The notes under the pieces: model-generated
Databases searched by the model: none
What the model was told of the DNA's origin: nothing
What the model saw: the letters and a program-made list of their open reading frames with translations, nothing else
Part shown: one piece after another, positions 9,191-17,982 of the stretch
How positions within the stretch are numbered: position 1 is the first letter of the stretch
Layout of the letters: every line of letters begins with the position of its first letter
Assembly (NCBI GenBank): GCA_016713865.1
Contig: JADJOG010000021.1
Location: forward strand, 1 to 62,140
Origin: Flavobacteriales bacterium
GTDB taxonomy: Bacteria; Bacteroidota; Bacteroidia; Flavobacteriales_F; PHOS-HE28
Direction: 5' to 3'
DNA: 62,140 nt
Program-made: the position numbers and the translations under genes

Positions 9191-9675
9191 CAATCTCAGC
9201 TTGTGTGAGGGGGACCATGCATGCACCGCACCAGCTGTCCCTGGAGCGGAGTAGCTGTCTGTCTGCAGAGCACTTGGCTGTCAACCATGCATCGTGTTTT
9301 TTCTTCCCTGTTGTTTTATTGAGTGTAGCGTTGATTTCATCGACAATTGGAACCTCTGCGCGCCATCTCAATCCGATACTGCGTTTGCACCTCGCTATAA
9401 GCGGACGCTGGAAGTTCATCTCAATCCGATGAAACCGGCTACCTCATCGAAGGTTGCCAACGCGCTCCGCTGTAAAGCTGCTGTTGAAAGGTCATCCGTG
9501 CCTTTGGTGCTGGCCAGTACAGTTGAGGATGATGGAAGATTCGACAAGATGGAGTCTCTCGTTCTTTCGGGCAGGCTGCATGACGCCGCGACGTAGAAAA
9601 GGAACACGAAGGCAGGTGGAGCGCATGATGTCAATATTACGAGGTCTGCTTAAATCCGAACTTGTAATGAGACTG
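9191..9675. other. Stretch without a supported gene
   Basis: Short open frames exist on both strands, but none has a recognisable start, composition or motif. Minus-strand fragments (about 9200-9420) could be a decayed extension of the membrane-protein gene. No repeat or RNA is recognised. Confidence 0.35.
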
Positions 9676-9785
9676 CGCCTCGGCAGGGGGTCCTTGCGTG
9701 CGCGCCGCCCCCGCAGCGGTCTGTCCGTGCACTTAACGGACGACCCTGCGGTTCGCTGCTTCGCGGAGCCTCGCAGTGACAGCCG
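9676..9785. other. GC-rich structured intergenic region
   Basis: It contains a hairpin GTCCGT/ACGGAC around GCACTTA (about 9741-9759) enclosed by partly complementary AGGG-GTCC and GGAC-ACCCT segments, then nested GCGGTTCGC / GCTTCGCGG palindromes. It could be a terminator region for the toxin-antitoxin pair, a structured RNA or a decayed repeat. It is not a copy of the A-D element, although both carry CCCCCGC near an arm. Confidence 0.35.
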
Positions 9786-9788
9786 TGA

Positions 9789-10124
9789 TCACAACCGGAA
9801 CAACGCGATCTCGTCCTGCAGTTTGTCGAAGCCCTTGTCGCCGGTAACAAGAGGCATGTTCAAGTAAGCGGCTGTGGCGGCGATGATGCAATCGGGCAGC
9901 TTCAATCGCTTCTGCCGGCGGAAGTCGATGGTGTAGCGGCGCACCTCGCGCTCGGCGCCAACGATGATGCACTGAACAAGGAAGGCCCTGACGTTCCCGG
10001 CCTGCGCTTCGGTGATGAATGACACGTGGATGTCGGCGCCATCAAGGAAGTCCACCACCGGCTGCTCATCGGCGAACATCCGGATCAGGATGTTCGTGTC
10101 CACGAGGATGCGTTCACCACTCAT
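9789..10124 (-). CDS. PIN-domain toxin (VapC-like ribonuclease)
   Basis: The 111-residue product opens with ILVDTNILIR, the first PIN strand with its catalytic Asp. It has an acidic residue in FITEA, then LKLPDCIIAATA and VTGDKGFDKL, giving the four acidic positions that bind Mg in PIN ribonucleases. The typical role is cleavage of tRNA or other RNA when freed from an antitoxin. The region after FITEA is about ten residues shorter than usual, so a small internal deletion is possible. Its start overlaps the last 11 bases of the upstream small basic gene, the coupled order expected of an antitoxin-toxin operon. Confidence 0.8.
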   Translation of the reverse strand: MSGERILVDTNILIRMFADEQPVVDFLDGADIHVSFITEAQAGNVRAFLVQCIIVGAEREVRRYTIDFRRQKRLKLPDCIIAATAAYLNMPLVTGDKGFDKLQDEIALFRL

Positions 10125-10281
10125 CGCGCATGCGCCTCACCTCATCGAGGGCCCAATCGGCCATGCCGGGCACGGCACCAGCGAACTTGCGCACGTCGGG
10201 CAGCTTGCGCTTGGGCCGCTTCGGCGCCGACTTGCGCACGGTGGCTTTACGCGCGGTGCGTTTGTTCGTGAGCTTGCCCAT
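10114..10281 (-). CDS. Small basic antitoxin-like protein preceding the PIN toxin
   Basis: A 55-residue protein starts at the ATG at 10281 and ends in RRMRDEW. The first half is Lys/Arg rich (about 15 basic residues in the first 32). The second half (KFAGAVPGMADWALDEVRRMRDEW) could form an amphipathic helix that wraps the toxin. This fits small VapB-like antitoxins whose C-terminal part blocks the PIN active site. The stop codon overlaps the toxin start by 11 bases. A TAACTTCG promoter-like element lies 15 bases upstream of the start. Confidence 0.68.
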   Translation of the reverse strand: MGKLTNKRTARKATVRKSAPKRPKRKLPDVRKFAGAVPGMADWALDEVRRMRDEW

Positions 10282-10288
10282 GGTGCGA

Positions 10289-10296
10289 CGAAGTTA
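10289..10296 (-). promoter_or_regulatory. Candidate -7 element of the PIN toxin-antitoxin pair
   Basis: TAACTTCG on the minus strand is one base off the Bacteroidota -7 consensus TAnnTTTG. It lies 15 bases from the antitoxin start, predicting a very short or absent leader. Confidence 0.45.
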
Positions 10297-10326
10297 GGAG
10301 CGCTGTTTGACCTTGGAGCAGTTCGA

Positions 10327-10692
10327 TCATGCCTCCAGGTCCTTACGCAGGTCAGCCACCTTGCCCTTGCGCACCTTGTTCGCTTTCAAATTGCGGGTGG
10401 CCGTCTTCACGCGCGTTGGGAGGTCATCAATCACTGCTCTTGCTGCCCCTCGTTCATGCTTCTTCGTTCGCATGGCATTGAGCGCGCGGGCACGCAGCTG
10501 TTGCGGTGAATAGGTCCTTGCCTTTCCCGATGTGTACTCCTCGAAGCCACGGTCAAGTTCTTCTTTCTGCGCCGCGGTCAGTTTGAAATGCCGAGTTGGG
10601 TTCAGCAGACGATCAACGAGCTGCAATTCGTCCATGTTCTCCGACTGAAGGATCTGCTTGGCGAGTTCCACTTTCAGTTCGTTGAGCTGCAT
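10327..10692 (-). CDS. Antitoxin-like protein with basic C-terminal tail
   Basis: Residues 1-70 resemble the many small Bacteroidota antitoxins of RelE/ParE systems: helical LKVELAKQILQSENMDELQLVDRLLN, then the LTAAQKEELDRGFEEYTSGKARTYS segment. Such antitoxins normally end soon after with the toxin gene directly downstream. Here the frame continues for about 50 basic residues (RARALNAMRTKK, TRNLKANKVRKGK) and no RelE-like toxin follows. It may be an orphan antitoxin with an altered tail, or a fusion to a remnant. It is on the same strand and just upstream of the PIN pair. Confidence 0.5.
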   Translation of the reverse strand: MQLNELKVELAKQILQSENMDELQLVDRLLNPTRHFKLTAAQKEELDRGFEEYTSGKARTYSPQQLRARALNAMRTKKHERGAARAVIDDLPTRVKTATRNLKANKVRKGKVADLRKDLEA

Positions 10693-10754
10693 GACCGATG
10701 GCCTTTGACAAAAAGTACATGGTCGGCTGGCTTGTGCCCATGCACCTGTAGCCC

Positions 10755-11896
10755 CTACTTCCCCGCCTCCAGCTTGAACGCGATCGGCAAGGTCATCTGC
10801 GCATCCACCGCTTTGCCATCGGAGGTCGCGGGCTTCCAGTTCGGCATGCCCTTCACCACGCGCAGCGCCTCGGCATCGATGTCGGCGTGCACGCCGCGCT
10901 TGATGCTGGCATCGGCGATGGCGCCATTCGCCTTCACCGTGAAGACCACATACACGGTGCCTTCGGCCTTGTCGGTTCTAGCCTGCTCCGGATAGCGGAT
11001 GTTGGCGCCGAGGTGCTTGTAAAGCGCTTCTGTTCCGCCAGGGAATTCCGGCTGCTGTTCGATGCCGGGGAAGACACGCGCAGGGGCCGCATGTTCTGGC
11101 TGTGAAACGGGAGCGATACGCCACGATGCGAGGCCGATGGGCCAATGCGAGCGCGGGCAGGGGCGAGGATGAGTTTGCGACGTGCGAGACGGGCGGGACG
11201 TTTGTTCTGCAGCATGATGATGCGTTGTTTGAGGTTTGACGTCGAGAAGGTGTGAAGCAGCGTTTGCGGCGAGACGTTCAGTGTTGCGGCCAGAAGAAGG
11301 GCCGGGTACTGATCGTGCTGGTGCTGCGCTACGGCATCGGCCGCATGTTCATGCACGAGCCGCAGTTCGCGAAGTGCGAAGCGCCAGATCGGATTCGTCC
11401 AGCAGAGCGCTGCGAAGGCCTCGTACACGATCACGTCGAGCGAGTGCCATTGCGCGGCATGAGCCTGCTCGTGAGCAAGCATCGCTTCGCGGTCGGCGGC
11501 AGTCGCGGTGGCGGGTACGCGCACCAGCTGAAAGAAAGAAGCGGCTGGTCCTTGCGCGCTTCGGATGGAGCGTGCGGCACCAACGGCACGATAGAGCAGC
11601 AACGCCAACAAGACAGCAGAGACCGCGAGATGCGCTTGCAACAGCCAAGAGATGGAGGTGCCGACACTTGCCGTCGCGTTCGATTCAAAACCCATTGCAG
11701 GCAGTTCCACCTGCATCATTGGAACCGCTTGCGTTGCAAACGGGATCAGCGGGATGAGCAGGCTGGCCACCGGTGCGAGCAGCAGCCATGCACGCCGGGC
11801 GTTGAACCAGGTCTCGCGGCGCAGCGCCAGCAGGTACACGCCATAGAGCGCAATGAAGACCAGGTTGACCTTGATGTAATAGGCGATGGCTTCCAT
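10755..11896 (-). pseudogene. M56 (BlaR1-type) membrane peptidase with C-terminal TonB domain, one frameshift
   Basis: The N-terminal 230 residues have four hydrophobic segments and the zinc motif HEQAHAAQWHSLD, with a downstream acidic helix (RLVHEHAADA), as in M56 sensor peptidases. The frame breaks near 11150. The next frame carries EHAAPARVFPGIEQQPEFPGG and a C-terminal TonB domain (YVVFTVKANGAIADASIKRGV, ending LPIAFKLEAGK). M56-TonB fusions paired with a BlaI repressor are frequent in Bacteroidota; the peptidase senses a signal and relieves BlaI repression. The start lies one base after the upstream repressor stop, so the two genes form one operon. The shift is probably a read error. 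Confidence 0.8.
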
Positions 11897-11897
11897 G

Positions 11898-12267
11898 TCA
11901 GGTCTTGTTCTTCTGGTCCTTGATCAGCGTGAGCAGTCCCGTCGAGCTCGGCAGTGTCCAATTCTTCTTTAGCGATGAAGGCCGAGAGCAGCGCGCTCGC
12001 CGAACTGCCGAAGTAGTCCTTCACCAAGCGGCGCATGCTGCGATCGCCATAGGCGGCCTTGCTCACCTTGGCGTGGTACTGGTGGCTGCGACCGAAAGCG
12101 GTGTGCCCCACGAAGCCCTTCTCTTCGAGGATGCGCACGATGGTGCTCACGGTGGTCACTGCCGGGCGCGGCTTGGGCATGGCGGCCACCAGGTCCTTCA
12201 CGAAGGAAGGGCCGAGCTTCCACAAGGCTTGCATCACTTGCTCCTCGGCGCGCGTCAATCGTTCCAT
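11898..12267 (-). pseudogene. BlaI/MecI/CopY-family repressor, frameshift near the C terminus
   Basis: The winged-helix DNA-binding domain is intact: LTRAEEQVMQALWKLGP, then TTVSTIVRILEEKGFVGH with the recognition helix and HQYHAKVSK wing. Residues after about 85 form the dimerisation helices (MRRLVKDYFGSSASALLSAF). Near 11940 the frame must shift one base to end in LIKDQKNKT at 11898, directly before the M56 gene. The ATG at 12267 is preferred over the GTG at 12273 because it lies 13 bases after a promoter-like TACAATTG. The family represses its own operon until the partner peptidase cleaves it. The target here is probably this operon. Confidence 0.82.
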
Positions 12268-12272
12268 GGGCA

Positions 12273-12295
12273 CAATTGTAACTAGTTTCTTAGTT
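12273..12295 (-). promoter_or_regulatory. Promoter and candidate BlaI operator
   Basis: TACAATTG (12280-12273 on the minus strand) is a near-match to the -7 element and sits 13 bases before the repressor ATG. Next to it is the inverted repeat AACTA-N6-TAGTT (12280-12295). BlaI-family operators are short palindromes over the promoter, so this is a good candidate for autoregulation. Confidence 0.45.
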
Positions 12296-12398
12296 GTTCG
12301 GCCAAAGTATTAGTTGAAAGTGTCGGATGGTTCGAGGAGCGGCAGATGCTGGCAGGGGATAGGCGGCGATGGCGCGGGCCACCGTAGCGGCTGCCGCC

Positions 12399-12406
12399 TA
12401 TGTTTG
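12399..12406 (+). promoter_or_regulatory. -7 element for the sugar dehydrogenase gene
   Basis: TATGTTTG is a perfect match to TAnnTTTG, followed by GCC, 23 bases upstream of the ATG at 12422. Confidence 0.55.
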
Positions 12407-12421
12407 GCCAAACGGAACAAT

Positions 12422-14044
12422 ATGAAGCATCTCGGTGCTTTCCTCTTGATATCCCTCACTGCGCAACTGGTGGTCGCGCAGAACCCAGTGGGTGTATCGC
12501 TTGTGCCATGGGCCGAGAACGTGGGCAGCGTGACCGACATCGCCGTGAATGGCGATGGCCGATTGTACGTAGCGAGCCAGAACGGCATCGTGCGCATCGT
12601 GGCCGAAAGCATGCAGGTGCTTCCGACGCCCTTCCTCGACATCTCATCCATCACGCTGAACAATTCGGAGCAAGGTCTCCTGGGCCTCGCTTTCGATCCG
12701 GCCTATGCGGAGAACGGCAGGTTCTATGCCTTCTACGTTCACAATGGGAGCGGATCGCAAGGCCGCATCTCGCGATTCCAGGTAAGCGCCGATCCGGATA
12801 TCGCCTTGGCTGCGAGCGAGACCATCCTGTACACGGTGCCTTGGGGCAGCGGACCCTTCCATAAAGGCGGCGATCTCGAATTCGGCCCCGACGGCATGCT
12901 GTACATCTCCACCGGCGACGGCTTCCTTGCGAGCAACGCGCAGAACCTAGGCAACAAGCACGGCAAGATCCTGCGCATCGATGTGAGCGGCGCCACCTTC
13001 GCGATACCGCCAGACAACCCATTCGTGAATGCCGGCCCTGATACGCTGCCGGAGATCTTCGCCACAGGCTTGCGCAATCCGTTCCGGATCGGATTCGACA
13101 GCGGCAACGGCGACCTGTGGATCGGCGATGTCGGCCAGGCCAACTGGGAGGAACTGGACCGCATAGCGGCTGGCGACAACAGTGGCCCCAACTTCGGTTG
13201 GCCGTGCTACGAAGGCAGCAGCGCGTACGACCTCACCGGGTGCGCCGCGCCGAATGCCTACACGGCGCCTGTTATCGCTCTCTCGCACGCATCAAGCGGA
13301 GGAAACTTCTGCTCGGTGATGACTGGCCGGGTGTACCATGGCGCGCAGTGGCCGCACTTCGCCGATCGATTCTTCTACACCGATTATTGCAACGCTGACA
13401 TCTACAACCTGAGATCCGATGGTTTGGGCGGCTACATCAACGAGTTGTCGCTCGACACCTTGATGTCCGGCAACACATGCATCGTGGAGGACGATGCGGG
13501 CGAGCTCTTCCTGGGCAATCGCAGCCAAGGCAAGATCTTCCGCATCATTGATCGCTGCCCGATGGATGCGCCCGTGATCGAGCAGGATGGCAACTTGCTC
13601 TTTACCACGAGCACGGGCTCGTTGCAGTGGTATTTCAACGGTTCTGTTTCGCCCGGAGAGACCGGACCTGAATATGAGCCGATCGGGGCTGGCATGGTGC
13701 ATCTGACCGCCGATCATGGCAACGGCTGCTTGCTCACCAGTGAGGCCTTCCAATTCATTCCAACAATCGTGTCCGCCACAGGCAACGATATGGGCCTCGA
13801 AGTGAAGCCGAATCCAGCTTCCGAGAATCTGACCATCAGCCTCTCGCGACAATGCCTGGGCTGCTCCGTGCAAGTGATCGGCCCGCTCGGGCAGTTGATC
13901 GCGGAAGAGCGGATGAGCGGAACGCCCATCGCGGTCCTGGATATTTCGGCATGGGCCGATGGGCTCTATGCCATAAGGCTCTTCCAGAATGGCGGCAGCG
14001 GTGAAGAGAGGATCGCTATCAGGCAAGTGGCAGTGATCCGGTGA
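12422..14044 (+). CDS. Secreted PQQ-dependent sugar dehydrogenase-like protein with T9SS domain
   Basis: The ATG at 12422 opens a signal peptide (MKHLGAFLLISLTAQLVVAQ). Residues about 25-400 match the glucose/sorbosone dehydrogenase (GSDH) six-bladed propeller: EQGLLGLAFDP, NGRFYAFYV, HKGGDLEFGPDGMLYISTGDG, HGKILRIDV, GLRNPFRIGFD, LWIGDVGQ and NFGWPCYEG. Enzymes of this fold oxidise sugars with PQQ and calcium. After a short Ig-like linker, the last 80 residues (EVKPNPASENLTISL, then GLYAIRLFQNG) are a type A T9SS sorting signal. A surface-bound or secreted location is therefore expected. The length of 540 residues is normal and the frame is intact. Confidence 0.87.
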   Translation: MKHLGAFLLISLTAQLVVAQNPVGVSLVPWAENVGSVTDIAVNGDGRLYVASQNGIVRIVAESMQVLPTPFLDISSITLNNSEQGLLGLAFDPAYAENGRFYAFYVHNGSGSQGRISRFQVSADPDIALAASETILYTVPWGSGPFHKGGDLEFGPDGMLYISTGDGFLASNAQNLGNKHGKILRIDVSGATFAIPPDNPFVNAGPDTLPEIFATGLRNPFRIGFDSGNGDLWIGDVGQANWEELDRIAAGDNSGPNFGWPCYEGSSAYDLTGCAAPNAYTAPVIALSHASSGGNFCSVMTGRVYHGAQWPHFADRFFYTDYCNADIYNLRSDGLGGYINELSLDTLMSGNTCIVEDDAGELFLGNRSQGKIFRIIDRCPMDAPVIEQDGNLLFTTSTGSLQWYFNGSVSPGETGPEYEPIGAGMVHLTADHGNGCLLTSEAFQFIPTIVSATGNDMGLEVKPNPASENLTISLSRQCLGCSVQVIGPLGQLIAEERMSGTPIAVLDISAWADGLYAIRLFQNGGSGEERIAIRQVAVIR

Positions 14045-14171
14045 GCGTTTCGTGCATTACGAGCTTGGGTGATAAGCCTCGTCGGCTGACCATCATCCTG
14101 TACTGCTTGCCAGCCGAACCGCATATTTGCGCCCGCGACGCTGAAGGTTTCCAGAGCGCTCGCACCACGTC

Positions 14172-15712
14172 ATGAGCAACCAAGAAGACCGTCTGAAGAC
14201 GTTGATCGGCCATGCCAAGGAGTATGGCTTCGTGTTCCCCAGCAGCGAGATCTATGATGGCCTGAGCGCCACCTACGATTACGGCCCGTACGGCGCCGAG
14301 CTGAAGAACAACATCCGGCAGTACTGGTGGGCCGCCATGACGAAGCTCAACGAGAATATCGTGGGCATCGACGCGGCGATCTTCATGCACCCCACTACCT
14401 GGAAGGCCAGCGGCCACGTGGATGCCTTCAACGATCCGCTGATCGACAACAAGGACAGCAAGAAGCGCTACCGCGCCGACGTGCTCCTGGAAGAACACAT
14501 GGCCAAGTACGCCGACAAGATCGAGAAGGAGGTGGAGAAGGGGAAGAAGAAGTTCGGCGATGCCTTCGATGAAGCGCAGTTCCGCGCCACCAACCCAAAC
14601 GTGAAGCGCTCACAGGATCGCATCGATGCGGTGGAAGGACGGATGAAGGCGGCGCTCGAAGCGAACGACCTCGAAGCGATCCGCCAGCTCATCATGGACG
14701 AGGAGATCAAGTGTCCGATCAGCGGCACGGGCAACTGGACCGACGTGCGCCAGTTCAACCTGATGTTCGCCACTGAGCTGGGCAGCGTGAGCGGCGAGAG
14801 CAGCACCATCTACCTGCGACCAGAAACAGCGCAAGGCATCTTCGTGAACTTCCTGAACGTGCAGAAGAGCGCGCGCATGAAGATCCCCTTCGGCATCGCG
14901 CAAACGGGAAAAGCCTTCCGCAACGAGATCGTCGCGCGGCAATTCATCTTCCGCATGCGCGAGTTCGAGCAGATGGAGATGCAGTTCTTCGTGAAGCCCG
15001 GAACCGAGATGGAGTGGTACAACGCGTGGAAGGAGAAGCGCATCGCGTGGCATCGCGCGCTGGGCCTGCCCACGGAGAGCTACCGCTTCCACGACCACAT
15101 CAAGTTGGCGCACTACGCCAATGCGGCCTGCGACATCGAGTTCAAGTTCCCCATGGGCTTCAAGGAGCTCGAGGGATCCACAGCCGCACCGACTTCGACC
15201 TGGCCAACCACGAGAAGCATAGCGGCCGCAAGCTCACCTACTTCGATCCCGAGGCCAACGAGAGCTACGTGCCCTATGTGGTGGAGACGAGCATCGGCCT
15301 CGACCGCATGTTCCTCGCGATCCTCAGCGCGGCTTACGATGAAGAGAAGCTCGAAGGCGGCGAAGAGCGCGTGGTGCTGCGCATCCCGGCGCCGCTCGCT
15401 CCAGTGAAAGTGGCCGTGCTGCCGTTGATCAAGAAAGATGGCCTGCCCGAGAAGGCGCGCGCGATCATCGACGGCCTGAAGCTCTCGCACAATTGCCAGT
15501 ACGACGAGAAGGACAGCATCGGCAAGCGCTACCGCCGCCAGGACGCCATCGGCACGCCGTACTGCATCACCGTTGACCACCAATCGCTGGAAGACGGCAT
15601 GGTGACGATCCGCGAACGCGATAGCATGAAGCAGGAGCGCGTGGCCATCAGTGACGTGGAGCGCATCGTGAGCGAGAAGGTGGATATGAAGGGGCTGCTG
15701 AGGCGACTATGA
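14172..15712 (+). pseudogene. glyS: Glycyl-tRNA synthetase, one-base frameshift
   Basis: This is the dimeric single-chain type (as in archaea, eukaryotes and Bacteroidota). Class II motifs are clear: FRNEIVARQFIFRMREFEQMEMQFF (motif 2) and SIGLDRMFLAIL (motif 3). The C-terminal anticodon-binding domain begins near APVKVAVLPL. The frame changes near 15173: reading GAGGG-ATCCAC with one G fewer gives the family sequence ELEGIHSRTDFDL, so a single inserted G is the simplest explanation. The full product is about 513 residues, a normal length. The enzyme charges tRNA-Gly and is essential, so the break is almost certainly a sequence error. Confidence 0.93.
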
Positions 15713-15759
15713 GCAACCAGTAACTTCCGGCTTCGAGGTCCGTCCCACGACGGCCCTTG

Positions 15760-15767
15760 TTCATTTG
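15760..15767 (+). promoter_or_regulatory. Weak -7-like element before the M61 peptidase gene
   Basis: TTCATTTG differs from TAnnTTTG at one fixed position and lies 12 bases before the ATG at 15772, the same spacing as other near-leaderless starts in the window. Confidence 0.35.
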
Positions 15768-15771
15768 TGCC

Positions 15772-17299
15772 ATGCGCATCTTCCTATCCGCACTTACGGC
15801 CACATTCGCCTGCTCCCTGTTCGCTCAGAGCGGCATCGTGGCGAACATCGATCTCCGTGATCAAGAGAACGATCGGTTAAAGGTGGAACTGGTGGTTCCA
15901 CCGTTCGCTGATGCACCGTTGTACTTCGCGCTGCCGCGCATCGTGCCAGGCATTTATGGCGCCATGGACCACGGTCGCTTGGCGGGAACAGTGGAGGCCT
16001 TCGACGGTGATGGCAACCCGCTGCCGATCGAACGTGTGGACGTCGGGCGGTGGCGGATCCCCGAACCACATGGCCTGAAGCGCATCACCTACACCGTGGA
16101 TGATGGATGGGAGGAGTTCGACATCCGCTTCACCATGGGCAACTACCGCTCATCAGAAGGCACCATGAGGCCCAGCGCGACGGTGCTCAACCACAACACG
16201 GTACTGGGCTATTTCGAGGATCACGAAGAACTGCCGTACACGCTCCACTTGAACAAACCCGCCACGCACTATGCGGCCACGAGCCTCCCGCGCACTGCGG
16301 AAACAAGTGAGACCATCACCTTCCAGGCGAAGAGCTACCGCCACCTCGTGGACAATCCGATGATGATCGCACCACCCGACACGGCGCACATCCGATTGCC
16401 GGACATCGACGTGCTCGTTGCCTGCCACAGCACCACAGGCAAGGCCATCGCGCACGACATCGCGAAGCACATCAGGCCCCTGCTCGCCGACCAGCGCGCA
16501 TACCTCGGCGGCACCTTGCCGGTGAAGGAGTACACCTTCCTCATCTACCACAACCCAAGCGACCGCGAAGGCAGCAGCATGGGCGATGGGCTGGAGCATT
16601 CCGCCTCCACGCTGATCCTGCTCTGCATGCCGTTGGATGCCGAAGCGATCGCGCGCAACGTTTACGGCATAGCGAGCCACGAATTCTTCCACACGCTCCT
16701 TCCGCTAAGCGTCCACAGCGAGGAAATCGCACACTACGACTTCCGTGCGCCGCGCTTGAGCCGCCACCTCTGGCTCTACGAAGGCATGACCGAGTACTTC
16801 GCCATGCACATGCCGGTAAAGCAAGGGCGGCAATCGCTGGAGGAGTTCATGGAGACAGTGAGCGGGAAGATCCAGCAGATGCGCAAGTTCCCGGACGACA
16901 TCGCCCTCACCACGTTGAGCCAGCAGGCCATGGAACGGCAGGACCAGTATGTACAACTTCTACCTCAAGGGCACGCTCTTCTGCATGGGCCTCGACCTGA
17001 TGCTGCGCGAGCGATCGAAGGGCAACTACGGCGTGCAAGAATTGGTGCGCGACCTGACGCGCGAGTATGGTCCCGGCAAACCATTCAAGGATGAAGAACT
17101 GTTCAGTACCATCGCGCGTCTGACCGGCCCTGAAGTGGGCGAGTTCCTGCGGCGGCACTTGGAAGAACCGAGCGTGCTGCCTGTTGGCGAGTGGCTTCAG
17201 AAGGCAGGGCTTGCCATCGACCCGAACGGGAAAGTCATCGGCATTGCCAAACCCCGAACTGAGCAGCGCCGATTGCGCAAGTGGTGGGTCGGGAGGTAG
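15772..17299 (+). pseudogene. M61-family metallopeptidase (glycyl aminopeptidase-like), one frameshift
   Basis: The ATG at 15772 gives a signal peptide (FLSALTATFACSLFAQ). The N-terminal beta domain is followed by the zinc site HEFFHTLLPL and, downstream, WLYEGMTEYF, which supplies the glutamate ligand. The frame breaks near 16948 at QDQYV; the next frame continues with YNFYLKGTLFCMGLDLMLRE and ends WWVGR at 17299. The M61 family cleaves N-terminal glycine or alanine from peptides and is normally periplasmic. The PDZ domain found in many members is reduced or absent here. The joined length of about 508 residues is somewhat short of usual. The gene ends 40 bases before tRNA-Leu. Confidence 0.85.
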
Positions 17300-17339
17300 A
17301 ACAATGAACGGTCCATCTATCTTCGCCGCCCCTTCACCC

Positions 17340-17424
17340 ACCCAGGTGGCGGAATTGGTAGACGCGCTGGTCTCAAACACCAGTGACCCTTAAAGTCATG
17401 CGGGTTCGATTCCCGCCCTGGGTA
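17340..17424 (+). tRNA. tRNA-Leu, anticodon CAA
   Basis: The cloverleaf can be drawn by eye. The acceptor stem is ACCCAGG/CCTGGGT with discriminator A, the D arm GCG-N-CGC, and the anticodon stem CTGGT/ACCAG around CTCAAAC. A long class II variable arm (GAC/GTC) is followed by the T arm GCGGG-TTCGATT-CCCGC. The anticodon is CAA. CCA is not encoded. It sits between the M61 gene and the deaminase gene. Confidence 0.95.
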
Positions 17425-17529
17425 CGAATCGGCCCATGTGCTCATGCGAGCATGCCGTGTCAGACCAAGACCTCCAGCGCTGCAAGCGCACATGAGCAGA
17501 TGGCCGCATGGGCACATGCCACTGAGCGG

Positions 17530-17982
17530 ATGCAGCAGAACGAGCTGGTTTATACCGACCCCGCGAAACAAGCCCGCTACGACCATGCCTACATGCGCAT
17601 GGCGCTGGAGTGGTCGAGGCTGAGCCACTGCACCCGCAAAAAGGTGGGCGCCCTGATCGTGAAGGAGGGCATGATCATCAGCGATGGCTACAACGGCACG
17701 CCCACCGGTTTCCCGAATGATTGCGAGGATCCACAAGGCCTCACCCTCTGGTACGTGCTGCATGCCGAGGCCAATGCCATCATGAAAGTGGCCCGCAGCA
17801 CCAACAATGCGCGCGGCGCAACGTTGTATCTCACCCATTCGCCGTGCAAGGAGTGCAGCAAACTCATCCTTCAGGCAGGCATCAAGCGGCTCGTGTACAT
17901 GGACGCCTACAAGGACCCTAGCGGATTGGACCTGCTCGATAAGGGCGGCTTGCTGATAACCCAGCTCACTCCTGCCGAATGA
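17530..17982 (+). CDS. Deoxycytidylate deaminase family protein
   Basis: The 150-residue product carries the zinc deaminase motif HAEANAIMKVA (His ligand and catalytic Glu) and SPCKECSKLI (two Cys ligands), plus an N-terminal HCTRKKVGALIVK and SDGYNGTPTGFPNDCED loop typical of dCMP deaminases. These convert dCMP to dUMP for dTTP synthesis. The start is set at ATG 17530; ATG 17500 is also possible. An earlier start would run into the tRNA and is unlikely. The stop overlaps the start of the next gene by four bases (ATGA), so the two are probably cotranscribed. Confidence 0.85.
   Translation: MQQNELVYTDPAKQARYDHAYMRMALEWSRLSHCTRKKVGALIVKEGMIISDGYNGTPTGFPNDCEDPQGLTLWYVLHAEANAIMKVARSTNNARGATLYLTHSPCKECSKLILQAGIKRLVYMDAYKDPSGLDLLDKGGLLITQLTPAE

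Noticed and set aside
14172..15712. Programmed ribosomal frameshifting in glyS or other split genes
   Set aside because: No slippery heptamer, stem-loop or known recoding precedent was seen. Many unrelated genes are split in the same way, which fits indels.
17184..17393. Plus-strand open frame running into tRNA-Leu
   Set aside because: It overlaps the M61 3' end in another frame and ends inside the tRNA.
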